This document shows positions 42,687-52,440 of a stretch of 64,000 bases of DNA, one piece after another. The DNA comes from Trichobilharzia regenti (taxonomy: Eukaryota > Platyhelminthes > Trematoda > Strigeidida > Schistosomatidae). Position 1 is the first letter of the stretch. Each line of letters starts with the position of its first letter. A model generated the notes under the pieces. That model was not told the DNA's origin. It made no database searches and saw only the letters and a program-made list of their open reading frames with translations. Where the stretch lies: the NCBI GenBank assembly GCA_944472135.2, contig OX235264.1, positions 97,102,319 to 97,166,318 of the forward strand, read 5' to 3'. The translations under genes and the position numbers were made by a program.

Positions 42687-42694
42687 GTTATTTT

Positions 42695-43510
42695 TATTCT
42701 CTTGGATTTCCAGGGGAACAGTGCGCTTCATATTTCACTGTACTGTTTGTTATCCTTATAAGATGGCTGCATGACTGTCCACAAGTTCTCATTTCCTATT
42801 CCCATTATTTCCACCATATCACCATGCTGGACTCCAAGATCCTCATTTCTTGTTCCGCTTCCACAGGATACAATCCTGTGTGATACTATTAAAAAGTCTG
42901 CTTAGAGAATATTCAATCCACCTCTGTTTTCTTTTGCATATTTGTTGGGTGAGACATTGTTGATTTGGTTCTTTGCCAGAATTGCTTGTTGCTTATCCTC
43001 TCCAGCAAGCCATCCAGTCTTTATTGCAGAGCGAAAGTAGGTGCTGATGAGATTCTTCAGTAACCTATTGGAAATGCCTTTTAGTCAAATGCTTCGAATC
43101 CGTTGGCTGGGTAGAATCATTGATAACACATTAGTGTTGAAGATTCGGGTCATGTTGTCTAAGCAGAGTGCAGCTCTTACTATTCCTACCGTAACACTGA
43201 CAATCTCATCCGTGATGCCTGTAGATGAAACAATAGTGCCTAGTTCAGGTAAATGAAAGAGGTGACTTCGTTGAGATTTCTTCCCTTGATGGTGATTGGT
43301 TCTTGTTGTTTTTAGTTAGTTAGATATCTTCACCATATCTGCCTTCCCAATGTTCACCTAAAGACGTTTCCCCACTGCCTGTTCTAAGGAATTGCTAGTT
43401 TTCGCCCGTAAGTCTCCGAGTTTATATGACATTAAACAAAAGTCATCCAAGAAGTCCATATCTTCTTCTATTGCACAATCCAGTCCATCAAAATGAAGAA
43501 TGCATATATA
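42695..43510 (-). pseudogene. RTE-like LINE RT C-terminus and 3' end
   Basis: Minus-strand peptide from 43500: 'HFDGLDCAIEEDMDFLDDFC' (damaged FADD: F-L-D-D), 'LMSYKLGDLRAKTSN', then 'VNIGKADMVKIS' and further broken frames to about 42900 ('KGISNRLLKNLISTYFRSAI'). Same domain order as 22727-23590 but strongly diverged, so an older insertion. The tandem LTR element lies against its 3' end. Confidence 0.75.
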
Positions 43511-43614
43511 TACAAAGCTATGCACAATAAAGCAAAGCATGAAAACAATGTAATTAGATTTTTCTGCATTTTTGTAATATATATTATGGTATAAGTTACC
43601 CCTAGATGACAAAC

Positions 43615-43770
43615 ACATAAGAATAAGCATTATAATAAAGGTATTTTGTATTTTCCAATGAATAAAAAACAAAACGATATTGTTTTTACTGACATTTCGC
43701 TATTTAATGCTGCTAATAGCTTTATCAAAGTAATATTAAACCTGAATTTACAAAATCTCAGCATATATAA
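43615..43770. repeat. PLE family-3 terminal repeat
   Basis: Matches 31285-31465: 'CATTATAATAAAGGTATTTT', 'TACTGACATTTCGCTATTTA', 'GCTGCTAATAGCTTTATCAA'. A perfect hairpin 'AATCTCAGCATATA' / 'TATATGCTGAGATT' follows at 43755-43792. Confidence 0.65.
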
Positions 43771-43859
43771 TTATCTATATATGCTGAGATTTGGTAACTG
43801 GATAGAAGCTTCTATCCAGTTTTCTGCACATATTCCAAGAAACCTGTGCCTGAAAGGAA

Positions 43860-44060
43860 GCAAATATTCTCAGAGTACAATTAGCAGACATATTGTTGGT
43901 ATCGGACATCTCGTGGAGATTTCTCAGTCCTTCAAAATATTAGGTAGACAAAGGACAACAAATTTACTACGATTTGCAGAAGCGATTGCGATCAAACGAT
44001 TTAAACCAGACTTATGCATGTAGAAAGAGAGTGTGACTAACCTCTCATTCCCTTGGTAAC
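43860..44060 (+). pseudogene. PLE C-terminal block
   Basis: The end of the 125-codon frame 43646-44023 reads 'TNLLRFAEAIAIKRFKPDLC', the conserved C-terminus of PLE ORFs (compare 'LLKFAEAVSIKRLKPDLYVQ' at 33819-34013), followed by 'FPW'-like residues. Confidence 0.7.
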
Positions 44061-44064
44061 TGAA

Positions 44065-44770
44065 TTTTGATTTTGATTACATTAATTAGTCATCTAATTC
44101 AGTGATCTGAACCCACTGAACAAATCTTAATCTCATAAACTGTAACCGCTTTTGTTTTTTGAGTTGCTATGTGAACCTACAAGCTAACACTGTTCTGTCA
44201 ATTGACTTTTTCTGTCTTACCCCTCCATCCTCTTTTCAACTTTAAAAGAGTATAAACTGATGATGAAAACTTAAACTAAAAAATTGTAATGCTTTCATTT
44301 TGGATTCGTCAATTTTATAGTATCTCTTCCCTACTACCACTCAAACATTAAAATATGTTATTATCATTTATACAGCCATTGTAATTTCAGGTAGTTTGCA
44401 GTTAGCTGATGAGAACCTTTGAAATAGAATGATGATATCATCTTATACTGCAAATTTCGTCTTCCTTTCTTTATCGAAATTTATCAAGGGAACAAAATGT
44501 ATGAAGTTTTTGAAAAAACAATCGCGTTTTATTTTTCATTCATTGGGAAATACAAAAACCTGTATTATAATGAATATCATATACGCAACGCCCAAATTGT
44601 TTTCAAACTGTTAAAAGTAAACTTGGTTTGGACATATGTAACATTAGAAAAACGTCATGTGATGTATGTTTATACAAAGCGAAATTTTATTGGTTAATAA
44701 TGAGTCTACATTGCTCAGCTCCGTTAGAAGACAAAGATGTATAGAATTATATAACCAGTACAGATGTAAT
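44065..44770. other. No gene recognised; one PLE-related patch
   Basis: AT-rich. Around 44515-44580 the sequence 'TTTTTCATTCATTGGGAAAT' and 'AAAAACC' is an inverted echo of the family-3 terminal repeat (31330-31360). Confidence 0.4.
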
Positions 44771-44870
44771 CGGCAGACACTTGTAGACACTTAACTAAGC
44801 CTGCCTTTGCAAATAGATAACGGATAAGATGAAATAAAGTCTAAATATCTATTAGAATGTGTTGGCATTT

Positions 44871-45137
44871 TTAAACACTAGTGTGTATTTTGCCTTCTTC
44901 TGTTCGTTTTATTTTACAATCTAACATAGCTAATTCTCCTTGTTTATTTTCCAATCCAAATATGAATTTCATTCCCTCCACTAGTGAGTTTCTATATGTG
45001 AAAAAGCTAGAGATATGTTCTGTTTTTAACACTGTGAGTGAAAGTGTCATCCACATATCTCCACAATATTTTCGGAGTAGGATTGAATGTATTAAGAGCA
45101 CAATATTTTCACAGCTGTTAGTAATTGATCAATAACA
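44871..45137 (-). pseudogene. PLE family-2 RT fragment
   Basis: Minus strand: the YxDD region is read in one frame as 'LWRYVDDTF' (about 45060-45040). The neighbouring 76-codon frame gives 'FFTYRNSLVEGMKFIFGLEN' and 'GELAMLDCKIKR', corresponding to the PLE FLD block. The mirror fragment in arm B is 60936-61166. Confidence 0.7.
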
Positions 45138-45410
45138 CTCATATTATTATTTCCGAAAGTACACTATCCTATATTAATTTTTATTCAAATGTCTAATCAA
45201 TGTTACTCATGTATATAAATGAAGGAAAAGTTGTGTGAGTGATTGAGTGACTTGATATGATTATGAAAGGCAATAGTTTGTGCTCGAAACATGGTCATCA
45301 GTTAATATTACTGTATAACAACACTGTGTGATTTATCAAAATACAATCTTATCTATAATGGAATTATGCTCTACCACATTGCCCAAGTTTTATTCTTATA
45401 TCAATAACTT
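45138..45410 (+). repeat. PLE family-2 terminal repeat
   Basis: 'TGATCAATAACACTCATATT', 'GTGACTTGATATGATTATGA', 'TTTGTGCTCGAAACATGGTC', 'ACACTGTGTGATTTATCAAA', ending 'TTGCCCAAGTTTTATTC'. It abuts the RT fragment at its 5' side in inverted orientation, as PLE terminal repeats often do. Confidence 0.75.
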
Positions 45411-45919
45411 CTACTTCTTTCTGAATATTTTCGGGTTAACAGGACCTTGATTGTTTCCCTTCTAGAGTTCTTCATTGTTTAACTATTCTGAATATCCACC
45501 TGTCAACAGAATTCTCGACACTATTTAAACTGGTTTATAAATAGCTAACACCATAGAATTATTTAAGTGTTACTATGTTCTAAACAGTTCTATGATAAAT
45601 CAGAGGGAAAGACAATGGGACCTGGTGAACTAATAGTAGCTCATTCTAGCAAATGTTGTGCATGGAAACGGCAGAAATTGTTTAATGGTGCTAATCTATA
45701 AGTTCTATTTCGTTTGTTTTAATAACACTTTAACCCATATATTATCAGTTAACTGTTAAACAGGTTATTTGTAACCACCTGGAAATGTATGTTTTGTCGC
45801 CCTAACCTGCAGAGATCGATGGATTCTGTGACAATCACACAGTATGATGTAATGTTCACCCGTAAATAAACATTTCAGCCTATAATGATTCATTTAATTG
45901 AATTTTTGACTTTCCTGTC

Positions 45920-46175
45920 GATTGATTGGACCGAAGTGCTCGCTATCCGGTTGACATATCGGCTTCTTGTACAGATGCTTCGACAGTGTCTGGGCATTTA
46001 ATTAGAATTTAATTTGGTATTTGAAACTATGGGCACTGGGTTTAGGCCTCGGTGGGAACATCATCATTCACTGGGAAATGCAGGTACATCCAGTTGCTGA
46101 CGAGTCCCAAATAGGACGAAATACGCATCCTGGATTCCACCGTTAGTCACCATCCACAAATTAAATTCTATATTG
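45920..46175 (+). mobile_element. Sm-alpha-type SINE with hammerhead ribozyme module (arm A)
   Basis: The tRNA-like front part (45930-46020) is degenerate. The hammerhead lies at 46088-46135: ATCCAG (46088-46093) pairs with CTGGAT (46130-46135); core CTGACGA (46097-46103) fits CUGANGA; stem II is GTCC/GGAC; GAAA is at 46118-46121; the expected cleavage is after C46129. A 3-nt insertion TTG (46094-46096) between stem I and the core, and one stem III mismatch, make activity doubtful. Active hammerheads in schistosome Sm-alpha repeats are established knowledge. Confidence 0.8.
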
Positions 46176-46489
46176 ATTCATAGTTGACGTCTGATAGATA
46201 TTGTGTTCATTTTGATATAAATGTGTATGACAAGTACTTGTGTGTCATCAGAATTTCCAAAATTTGCAGCATAAATAGGTCACACCTTTCAGATAAATTA
46301 CGTCTTCATGTTCACAGATGTTAGTGGGTACAAGACATAGAGGTTAAGAAGGGATTTCTGACGATCACCTCCAACCATCTTTAGTAAATCAAATCGTGTG
46401 TACCGTAATGTTTAGCTAATTAGCTTAACAATCCCACTGAAAACTTGGCAGATGGAGTTCAAATAATGAGGTTTCGTAGACAATCGATT

Positions 46490-46600
46490 AATTTAGTACA
46501 GACTCAGTCACGAATCAACATCAGTTAGCGAACACTGAGAAGCTGTTTCAGCCTAGTTCACGACTCTTCATCAGTGAGCACCCATGATTCAAATAATTGA
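46490..46600 (-). repeat. Hammerhead-like SINE, single copy (arm A)
   Basis: Complement shows 'CACTG', then ATGAAGA, 'GTC', 'GGCT', GAAA and 'CTCAGTG' (46535-46580), the same fold as 54846-54891. Mirror copy in arm B at about 59445-59540. Confidence 0.65.
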
Positions 46601-46689
46601 GAAAGTAAAGTCTATATATATATATATATATATATCCGTCAAAGCCCTTAGAGCATACACAAAGTGGTGTCACATCCTTACAATATCAA

Positions 46690-47010
46690 CTCATTTAAAT
46701 GTAAGTGTGGTCACATATACGTCGGAGGAAATCAGTGATCTTTACAAGTAAAGCTTTCACAGCACATGTGTTAATGGCAGAAACAGATGACCTTTCTCTT
46801 CTATTACGAAAGACAGACATTATGGAAAAGTGTAACAAAACTGCTGTTCACACGTCTTTTTGGGCATATCCTAAAGTTTATGGAAGCCCTATCGATTATG
46901 AAGTGTTTAAACCACCTTTGTGTGTTCCAAAATAATCTGTTATCACAATAAAACTTCCTTGGTGAACTTTACCTTGGTAGCAGGGTAGATGTACTCATAT
47001 CACCCTCCTT
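46690..47010 (+). pseudogene. PLE endonuclease remnant (arm A)
   Basis: Frames around 46695-46790 read 'KCGHIYVGGNQ' and 'LQVKLSQHM', a degenerate YIG core plus helix. The 76-codon frame 46705-46935 ('MAETDDLSLLLRKTDIMEKC') is a shifted reading conserved between the arms only because they are a recent duplication. Confidence 0.55.
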
Positions 47011-47159
47011 TGGTTTATTCATCTCCATTGTTGTTTTTTGACCTGTTCAGTTTGACCTATATCTACTTTCCCATCCATTAGCTCTTTAAGACTTTTATTA
47101 TAAATATTTCTATGAAAAGTACATGTGTGTATGGCCATACTGTTCGAAATTTGCTGTGC

Positions 47160-47687
47160 AAATATGTTATGTTGCTGCTGCTGAGTGGTTAATAGTAGTT
47201 TTCCCCGTCGCCAAATTGTTATGTGCTCGTCGCTAAATTATTGTTATGGACTGGTCGAGAAACTAATAGTCCTGACGCAAGAAGGCGGAAATCAGAAGAC
47301 CACTAGGTTTGGGATGATACTTCTAGTTTCCAAACACAAGGAGAAGCAATAAGTGGTATCACACCAAAGTAAGTAAGTAAGTGTCACAAGATTGTGAGAA
47401 CGAAATATATATATGAATGTTCAGACAAGGGTGTGAACAATCATTAGACAGTCTTAACATGAATGGCTAATTATAATGAAGTATCGATCCATATATGCAT
47501 AGCGAAATATCGCAGACATGTCAACAAACACACATATTTATGGATATATATCACCAAGGACAGACTGTCAACAAACACTCATATTATATTATATATAATA
47601 TAAGCAGAATATACATTGTTAAAGGAGACAAGTTCATACAAGTGAAATGGTCACAGACTAAGAGAGCAAACAGAAAAAGAGACCAAC

Positions 47688-47731
<44 letters not shown>

Positions 47732-47748
47732 GGATTTATATCAAAATA
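47160..47748 (-). mobile_element. LTR plus 52-bp leader insertion, TSD AAATA
   Basis: AAATA at 47160-47164 and 47744-47748 flanks 47165-47743. 47217-47743 is an LTR of the gag/pro family on the minus strand (TGTTAT...ATATCA). 47165-47216 is leader sequence including the 'GTTTTCCCCGTC' complement seen next to the gag start, and it ends in a second TGTTATG. The empty site lies in arm B at about 58870 ('GTATTTGCACAGC'). Confidence 0.88.
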
Positions 47749-47774
47749 CATTACAGAATTCAGATAAAATATAT

Positions 47775-48530
47775 CCTATTATTGTTTTGTCGATGATGAA
47801 GATTCCTGGGCAACATCAACAGCAACAACAACAGAAAACAATCAGCATGAATGGTAGGAGTCTTAAAGAAGCAACCTCCTTTACCTACCAGCCTACCTGG
47901 GAAGCATCATTTCAAATACAGGCGGACGGAACTCATGAGGATATCAAAGCAAGGATTGGGAAAGCAGGACAAGCTTTCATTTCTCTCAATTCTGTGTAGA
48001 GGTCAACAGCACTCAGCATGAAATGAAAATAAGATCTGCATTTTCAACTTTAATGTGAAGTCAGTGTTACTCATTATACGGATCAGAGACTTGTCGCGTC
48101 ATAAAGAGCACATCAAACAAACTACACACCTTCATCAACTGCTGTCTTCGCTCAATACTACTCAAGATCAGATGACTGGTCGGCCAGAAAAGATCAGCAA
48201 CGGGGATCTCTGGCAATGAGCAAACCAACACAGCAGGAACCGTTTGTTCGACGAATAAGCAGGAAGAAATGGATGTGGATGGATTGGCTGGCCATACTCT
48301 GAGGAAACCATCAGGTGACATCATACGCCAGAGCATCGCTCGAGTGGCCCTCGAAAGGGAAGCGGTGAGTTGGTCTTCAGTGAGTGGGTGACTTGGAGGA
48401 GGTTATGAGAAGAGGAGATGAAAGCATGTGGGCAGACCTGGAGCCAGGTGAAAACGTTATCAGAGAACCGAACGCTATGGAAACGTTCGGCTGAAGCCTT
48501 ATGTTCCCATAGGAGTTAAAGGAAATAATA
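47775..48530 (+). pseudogene. RTE-like LINE 3' fragment (arm A)
   Basis: 'PGQHQQQQQQKTISMNGRSL' (47805-47865) corresponds to 'IPGQHHQQQQQTTVSISGRK' at 25135-25205. Then come 'SFQIQADGTHEDIKARIGKA' and a frame-shifted C-terminus, ending 'GGAGTTAAAGGAAATAATAA' at about 48530. Confidence 0.8.
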
Positions 48531-48679
48531 ATAGGGGAATCCAGCTAATAGACTCTTTCATTCTGTTTAGGACAGTTTAGATTGTATTAATTGCAAAAGA
48601 CACGGCTATCATACCCTTAATAGTCTAATGAACAATGTTTTGGCATATTTTAAACAATAGGTACTGTGGGTGATTATCA

Positions 48680-48795
48680 GTGGGCATACCAGCACACGAT
48701 GGGGATGCAGTTTCACCCATATGACGAATGTCAAATTGAACGAAATGCATCTCCTCGATTCCACTCACTATCAACCAACCAAATAACATAGAGTC
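48680..48795 (+). repeat. Very degenerate Sm-alpha hammerhead module
   Basis: 'ATGACGAATGTCAAATTGAA' then 'CGAAATGCATCTCCTCGATT' corresponds to core, stem II and stem III of the module at 46088-46135, with both stems eroded. Confidence 0.5.
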
Positions 48796-49090
48796 AGATT
48801 AATGTTTGTAATTTCAAATATTATTTAGTAGAAATTATCTGTAAAATGACTTCTGCGAGAATTGTGCCACCTCTGATATCGTATAGTGATACATACTACT
48901 AATTTATATGACTAGTCGGAAACCGTTAGGGCCAAAAAATAGTGCTCCCTAGACAGATCACAGTAATTTAAGCACAGAGAATGGCCATTTATCTGACTTG
49001 GCGTAGTGCTCATAAGTGGTGTGCCTTCTTCGGCTCAGCTCAGATAATCGAATTAGTCCAAAACATCAGGATTTCATCTATATTCTAGAG
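48796..49090. other. No gene seen
   Basis: No recognisable content. Confidence 0.35.
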
Positions 49091-49094
49091 GAAA

Positions 49095-49225
49095 GTATAA
49101 TTGTAATTGGTGGATGATGATTATCAGTGGAATCCAGGATAACGCGCATTTCATCCTATTTGGGACTCGTCACTGGATGTACCTGCATTTCCCAGTGAGT
49201 GATGATGTTCCCACCGAGGGGAAAA
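49095..49225 (-). mobile_element. Sm-alpha-type SINE with eroded hammerhead
   Basis: Complement reads 'CATCCAG' then 'TGACGAG' (two core bases missing or changed), 'TCCCAAATAGGATGAAATGC' and 'CCTGGATTCC'. Stem II's last pair and the CUGA start are altered, so it is probably inactive. Confidence 0.7.
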
Positions 49226-49229
49226 TCTA

Positions 49230-49645
49230 AAATTCAATTAAAAGTATTATTTTGTTTCTCCAAATAAAATTTTTTTGTCTTTGCACTTCTAAGTGAGTTG
49301 TCTTAAAGTTGTGGACATAATTTGATGCTCGTGAAATTTGCTTCGGATTTTTCTTCGTCGTTCCGTTAACCGAAGAATATGTGGTAAATGTGATTGGACA
49401 ACAGGTAGTAACCAATCTTGGGTATCTAGTTCTTGGGGTTGTCACAGACTGAATCCTGTCAATCGAGTTTTGTACTGTGGGTGGTTTGCCATCATGGTGC
49501 ACACTGCAATGTTGCTATTAGGTGGCCGAAGACAATCGACATGAAGCCTTGGACCTCGGTTTCGTATTTGTTGGCACTTGTGACCTGAGCCGAAACCTCA
49601 GAACGGATGTGAGTTCCTTCAAGATTGCAGATGCTGCTTGCTGAC
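49230..49645. other. No gene recognised
   Basis: Moderate GC, short frames only; no repeat partner in the window. Confidence 0.35.
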
Positions 49646-49970
49646 AAATACCAACGAGCATGAAACCTATAACATAAATACGAGAGAATATAAGTCATCC
49701 ACTGTTATACCATATAGGGGGGGTGCATCTGAGACCCTACGTAGTAGGATTCTTAATAAAGCTGAAATTAGGGTGGCATTCAAACCTACAAGCCCACTCA
49801 GAGAGGACAAGCTATGTAGGTTAAAGGACTCTGTGGGTTGACCCAATTACATAAAATAACATAATTTACAAAATACCCTGCAGTGACTGTGAGTTAAGTC
49901 AACTACATAGGGAAAACTAGTAGGTCGGGTTTAACCAGATTGTCGGAATATAAGAATTTAGCTAAGGGAA

Positions 49971-51428
49971 GAAGGTGATATGTACCCACATAATATGTGT
50001 GTTTGTTTTTGACAGTCTGTTATATTTTGCTATGTACATATGGATCGATGTTCCATTATAATTAGCCAATCATGTTAAGACTGTGTATTGATTCGTTCAT
50101 TTTTGGACATTCGCTCATACACTTGTGTGACATTGATTTTTCCTTGTGTTTGGAGAAAAATACAAGTATCATCGTGTATCACTGGAAAACTGGATGTTCC
50201 TTTATTTATTGCTCCAGAGCTACTACCTAGTAGTCACTTCAGCTGGAAACCAACTTTCTGTGGTGATTCGCTTGCTCCTAAATTTAGCCCTGTTGTACCT
50301 ACACACCCAAATTCAGGAAGAATCAGTAATGAGGCGGACGAGCTGCTTCGTGAACCAAGTGACCCCCGTAATCCAAGAGTACCAGTCGAACAGGTGGACT
50401 ACAGTCCCAAGCAATATACATTCCCTCAGATATCCCAGCAGTCGCACACTAATGATTTCGAACTAAAAAATACATCCCTTGGTGTTTTACTGGAGCCTAC
50501 AAAAACTGAGGAGAAAATGGGTAACATAACAAGTGAATACTCACCGCACCATTATAGTGAGCAGATGATATCCGAAGTCTCAATATCATATCCAATTAAT
50601 CAAAAGAAGCAAACGCCACCTATGGTCACCAGGACTGCTAGTGACAAGCCCAGCTACTTAGAACCTTCCATCAAAAATTATCTACTTGATTCGCTGCCGG
50701 ATGGTATAAGCAAGCTCAATGTTGGAGATGTTTCAGGTCAAAATACTAAAGACCAGTTTCCTGTTCAGAACAACACTCAGGCATCACTTCCATCTTTCCC
50801 CATGGTCAGAGCGATCAGTCTATTATTCCTCCACAGTTGAATAAAGTACCTGTTTCACATCCAAATACACATGTTTCCGGACATACCCAGCCAATGAATG
50901 CCAATACTCAGGCAGCTCATCTTCCTCCAGGTATGACCCACTTTATCAGTCAGTTCGCTCCTCCTGCCGCTTATCATATGTTCAATCTGCCCGGTGGTTC
51001 TAACACAGCACCTGCTATCTTCGATCTTGATCACTTGTAGTTGTTGCAACATTCATTTACAACATCATGCTGCCACTACAGCTCAGAGTATGTTAACCCC
51101 AAATGCAGATACTGCCTCAGCAAAAACAATCAATCATAGTTTGACAAATCCGATGGCTCATGTAACCGCTGCAAATACGGGCATACGCCCGGATATGCTA
51201 ACGAATGCATTAAGTCACACTCCACAGATGATGACTCCTGGACATCCTCACTTCCCCTACTCTGGTTTTGTATTGATGAATGTTTATTTGAATCCATTTT
51301 TAAACCAGCAACAGCCTAATTCGGACGGTTCTCAAGTTCAAAATCCTGGTCAGTGTGCTTTACCGATTACTCAGCATCAGCCTGAGACAAAAACAAACAC
51401 ATATATTATGTGCGTACATATCAGAAGG
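49971..51428 (+). mobile_element. 1448-bp composite unit with inverted LTR-derived termini, TSD GAAGG
   Basis: GAAGG at 49971-49975 and 51424-51428 flanks 49976-51423. Its left ~200 bp (49976-50174) is the 5' part of the gag/pro-family LTR. Its right ~38 bp (51386-51423) is an inverted copy of the LTR start, so the unit has ~38-bp terminal inverted repeats with about three mismatches. The middle is unrelated to any retroelement ORF in the window. The uninterrupted site is at about 61685-61700. Confidence 0.85.
50176..51385 (+). pseudogene. Coding-like Ser/Pro/Gln-rich sequence carried in the composite unit; function unknown
   Basis: One long frame is open to TGA 50838-50840 ('LFIAPELLPSSHFSWKP', 'DSLAPKFSPVVPTHP', 'SPKQYTFPQISQQS', 'IKNYLLDSLPDGISKLN'). 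It resumes with a shift at about 50800 ('HPNTHVSGHTQPMNANTQ', 'AAYHMFNLPGG', 'APAIFDLDHL', to 51040) and, with a second shift, at 51055-51385 ('HAATTAQSMLTPNADTAS', 'ALSHTPQMMTPGHPHFPYSG', 'PNPFLNQQQ'-like). Composition is that of a disordered, Pro/Gln/Ser-rich host protein, not gag, RT or endonuclease. I do not recognise the family. Two frameshifts indicate decay after capture. Confidence 0.6.
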
Positions 51429-51613
51429 GTTGACCCCACTCGCGAAGATGAGTAATTTAGAAAAAAAACTCAGAAATTTCACTTCATGAATTAACATACA
51501 ACTACACAATAGGGTGAGTGGGACGGAGTCGAAATTCTCAGAAGTAATATAGGTAGGTGGAGACAGAGAGAGGTTGATAACTGAATCCCGCCTGGTTCAT
51601 TGAGTCTACACAC

Positions 51614-52130
51614 CCAACTGATATGTATCCACATATATATATATTTATGTGTGTGTGTGTTGGTCTCTCTTTCTGTTTTCTCACTTAGTCTGTGACCATT
51701 TCACTTGTATGAACCTGTCTCCTTTAACAATGTATATTCTGCTTATATTATATATAATATGAGTGTTTGTTGACAGTCCGTTGCTTGGTGACATATATCC
51801 ATATTATATGTGGTTGTTGACATGTCTGCGATATTTCGCTATGTATATATGGATCGATACTTCATTATAATTAGCCATTCATGTTAAGACTGTCTAATGA
51901 TTGTTCACACCCTTGTCTGAACATTCGGATATATATTTCGCTATCACATTTTGTGTGACTTACTTACTTACCACTTTGGTGTGATACCACTTATTGCTTC
52001 TCCTTGTGTTTGGAAATAGAAGTATCATCGCAAACCTAGTGGTCTTCTGATTTCCGCCTTCTTGCGTCAGGACTATTAGTTTCTCGACCAGTCCATAACA
52101 ATAATTTAGCGACGAGTACATAACACCAAC
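51614..52130 (+). mobile_element. Solo LTR of the gag/pro family, TSD CCAAC
   Basis: The LTR 51619-52125 (507 bp), TGATAT...ATAACA, is flanked by CCAAC at 51614-51618 and 52126-52130. The empty site 'ACACCCAACACAACACATG' is present at about 61860. It contains an 'AACCTAGTGGTCTTCTGATT' block shared with all LTRs of the family. Confidence 0.9.
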
Positions 52131-52440
52131 ACAACACATGCAACAGAAATGACTCAACCCAAATACCAGAGATATGCATGGAAGATATTACTACCCACAG
52201 TCAGTCAGTCAGTCAGTCAAATCAGAGGAGGATAATAAACAATCTCAAAATTCTATTTCAACTCAATTCACGTACATCACAACATTCTAACAAGTTACTT
52301 ATTACTGATGACTATAAAAACACTCGTCTTATTTTTCCCATCTGATTGTAGGTGATCAATAACACTCGTATCATTATTATTTTCGAATGTACATCATCAC
52401 ATATTGATTTTTATTCAAATATCTTGTGTGAGGCTATCAT

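Larger units (their letters stand above)
38195..42691 (+). mobile_element. Tandem LTR retrotransposon: LTR-gag/pro-LTR-gag/pro-LTR
   Basis: GTTAT occurs at 38195-38199 and 42687-42691, enclosing 38200-42686 (4487 bp). Inside are three LTRs and two identical-looking internal regions with a 2020-bp period. Each downstream LTR is preceded by a polypurine tract 'AAAAGGGGAGG'. No reverse transcriptase, RNase H or integrase is present, so it must be mobilised in trans. Solo LTRs of the family occur at 51619-52125 and (with leader) 47165-47743. Confidence 0.9.
44776..48530 (+). repeat. Arm A of a ~3.2-kb inverted duplication
   Basis: Collinear, in inverted orientation, with 58085-61250 over its whole length. 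Peptides from the two arms match almost completely, e.g. the 76-codon frame at 46705-46935 and its mirror at 59318-59100, and the 89-codon frame at 48336-48067 and 58285-58554. The arm is longer only because of the LTR insertion at 47165-47743. Confidence 0.88.
49650..52440 (+). pseudogene. PLE family-2 endonuclease and 3' end with two nested insertions
   Basis: Outside the insertions at 49976-51423 and 51619-52125 the sequence is collinear with 61400-62160. The plus-strand reading near 49855-49945 gives 'YKIPCSDCEL' followed by a frame-shifted YIG region, i.e. a PLE endonuclease. The 3' part has a (CAGT)n-like run at 52199-52219 and ends with 'GATCAATAACACTCGTAT' and the terminal repeat. Confidence 0.75.

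Noticed and set aside
46615..46635. (AT)n run and its mirror at 59400-59420 as a regulatory element
   Set aside because: Simple microsatellite, duplicated with the arms.
46705..46935. 76-codon frame conserved between the two duplicated arms
   Set aside because: Conservation is explained by the segmental duplication; the true reading is a degenerate PLE endonuclease in other frames.
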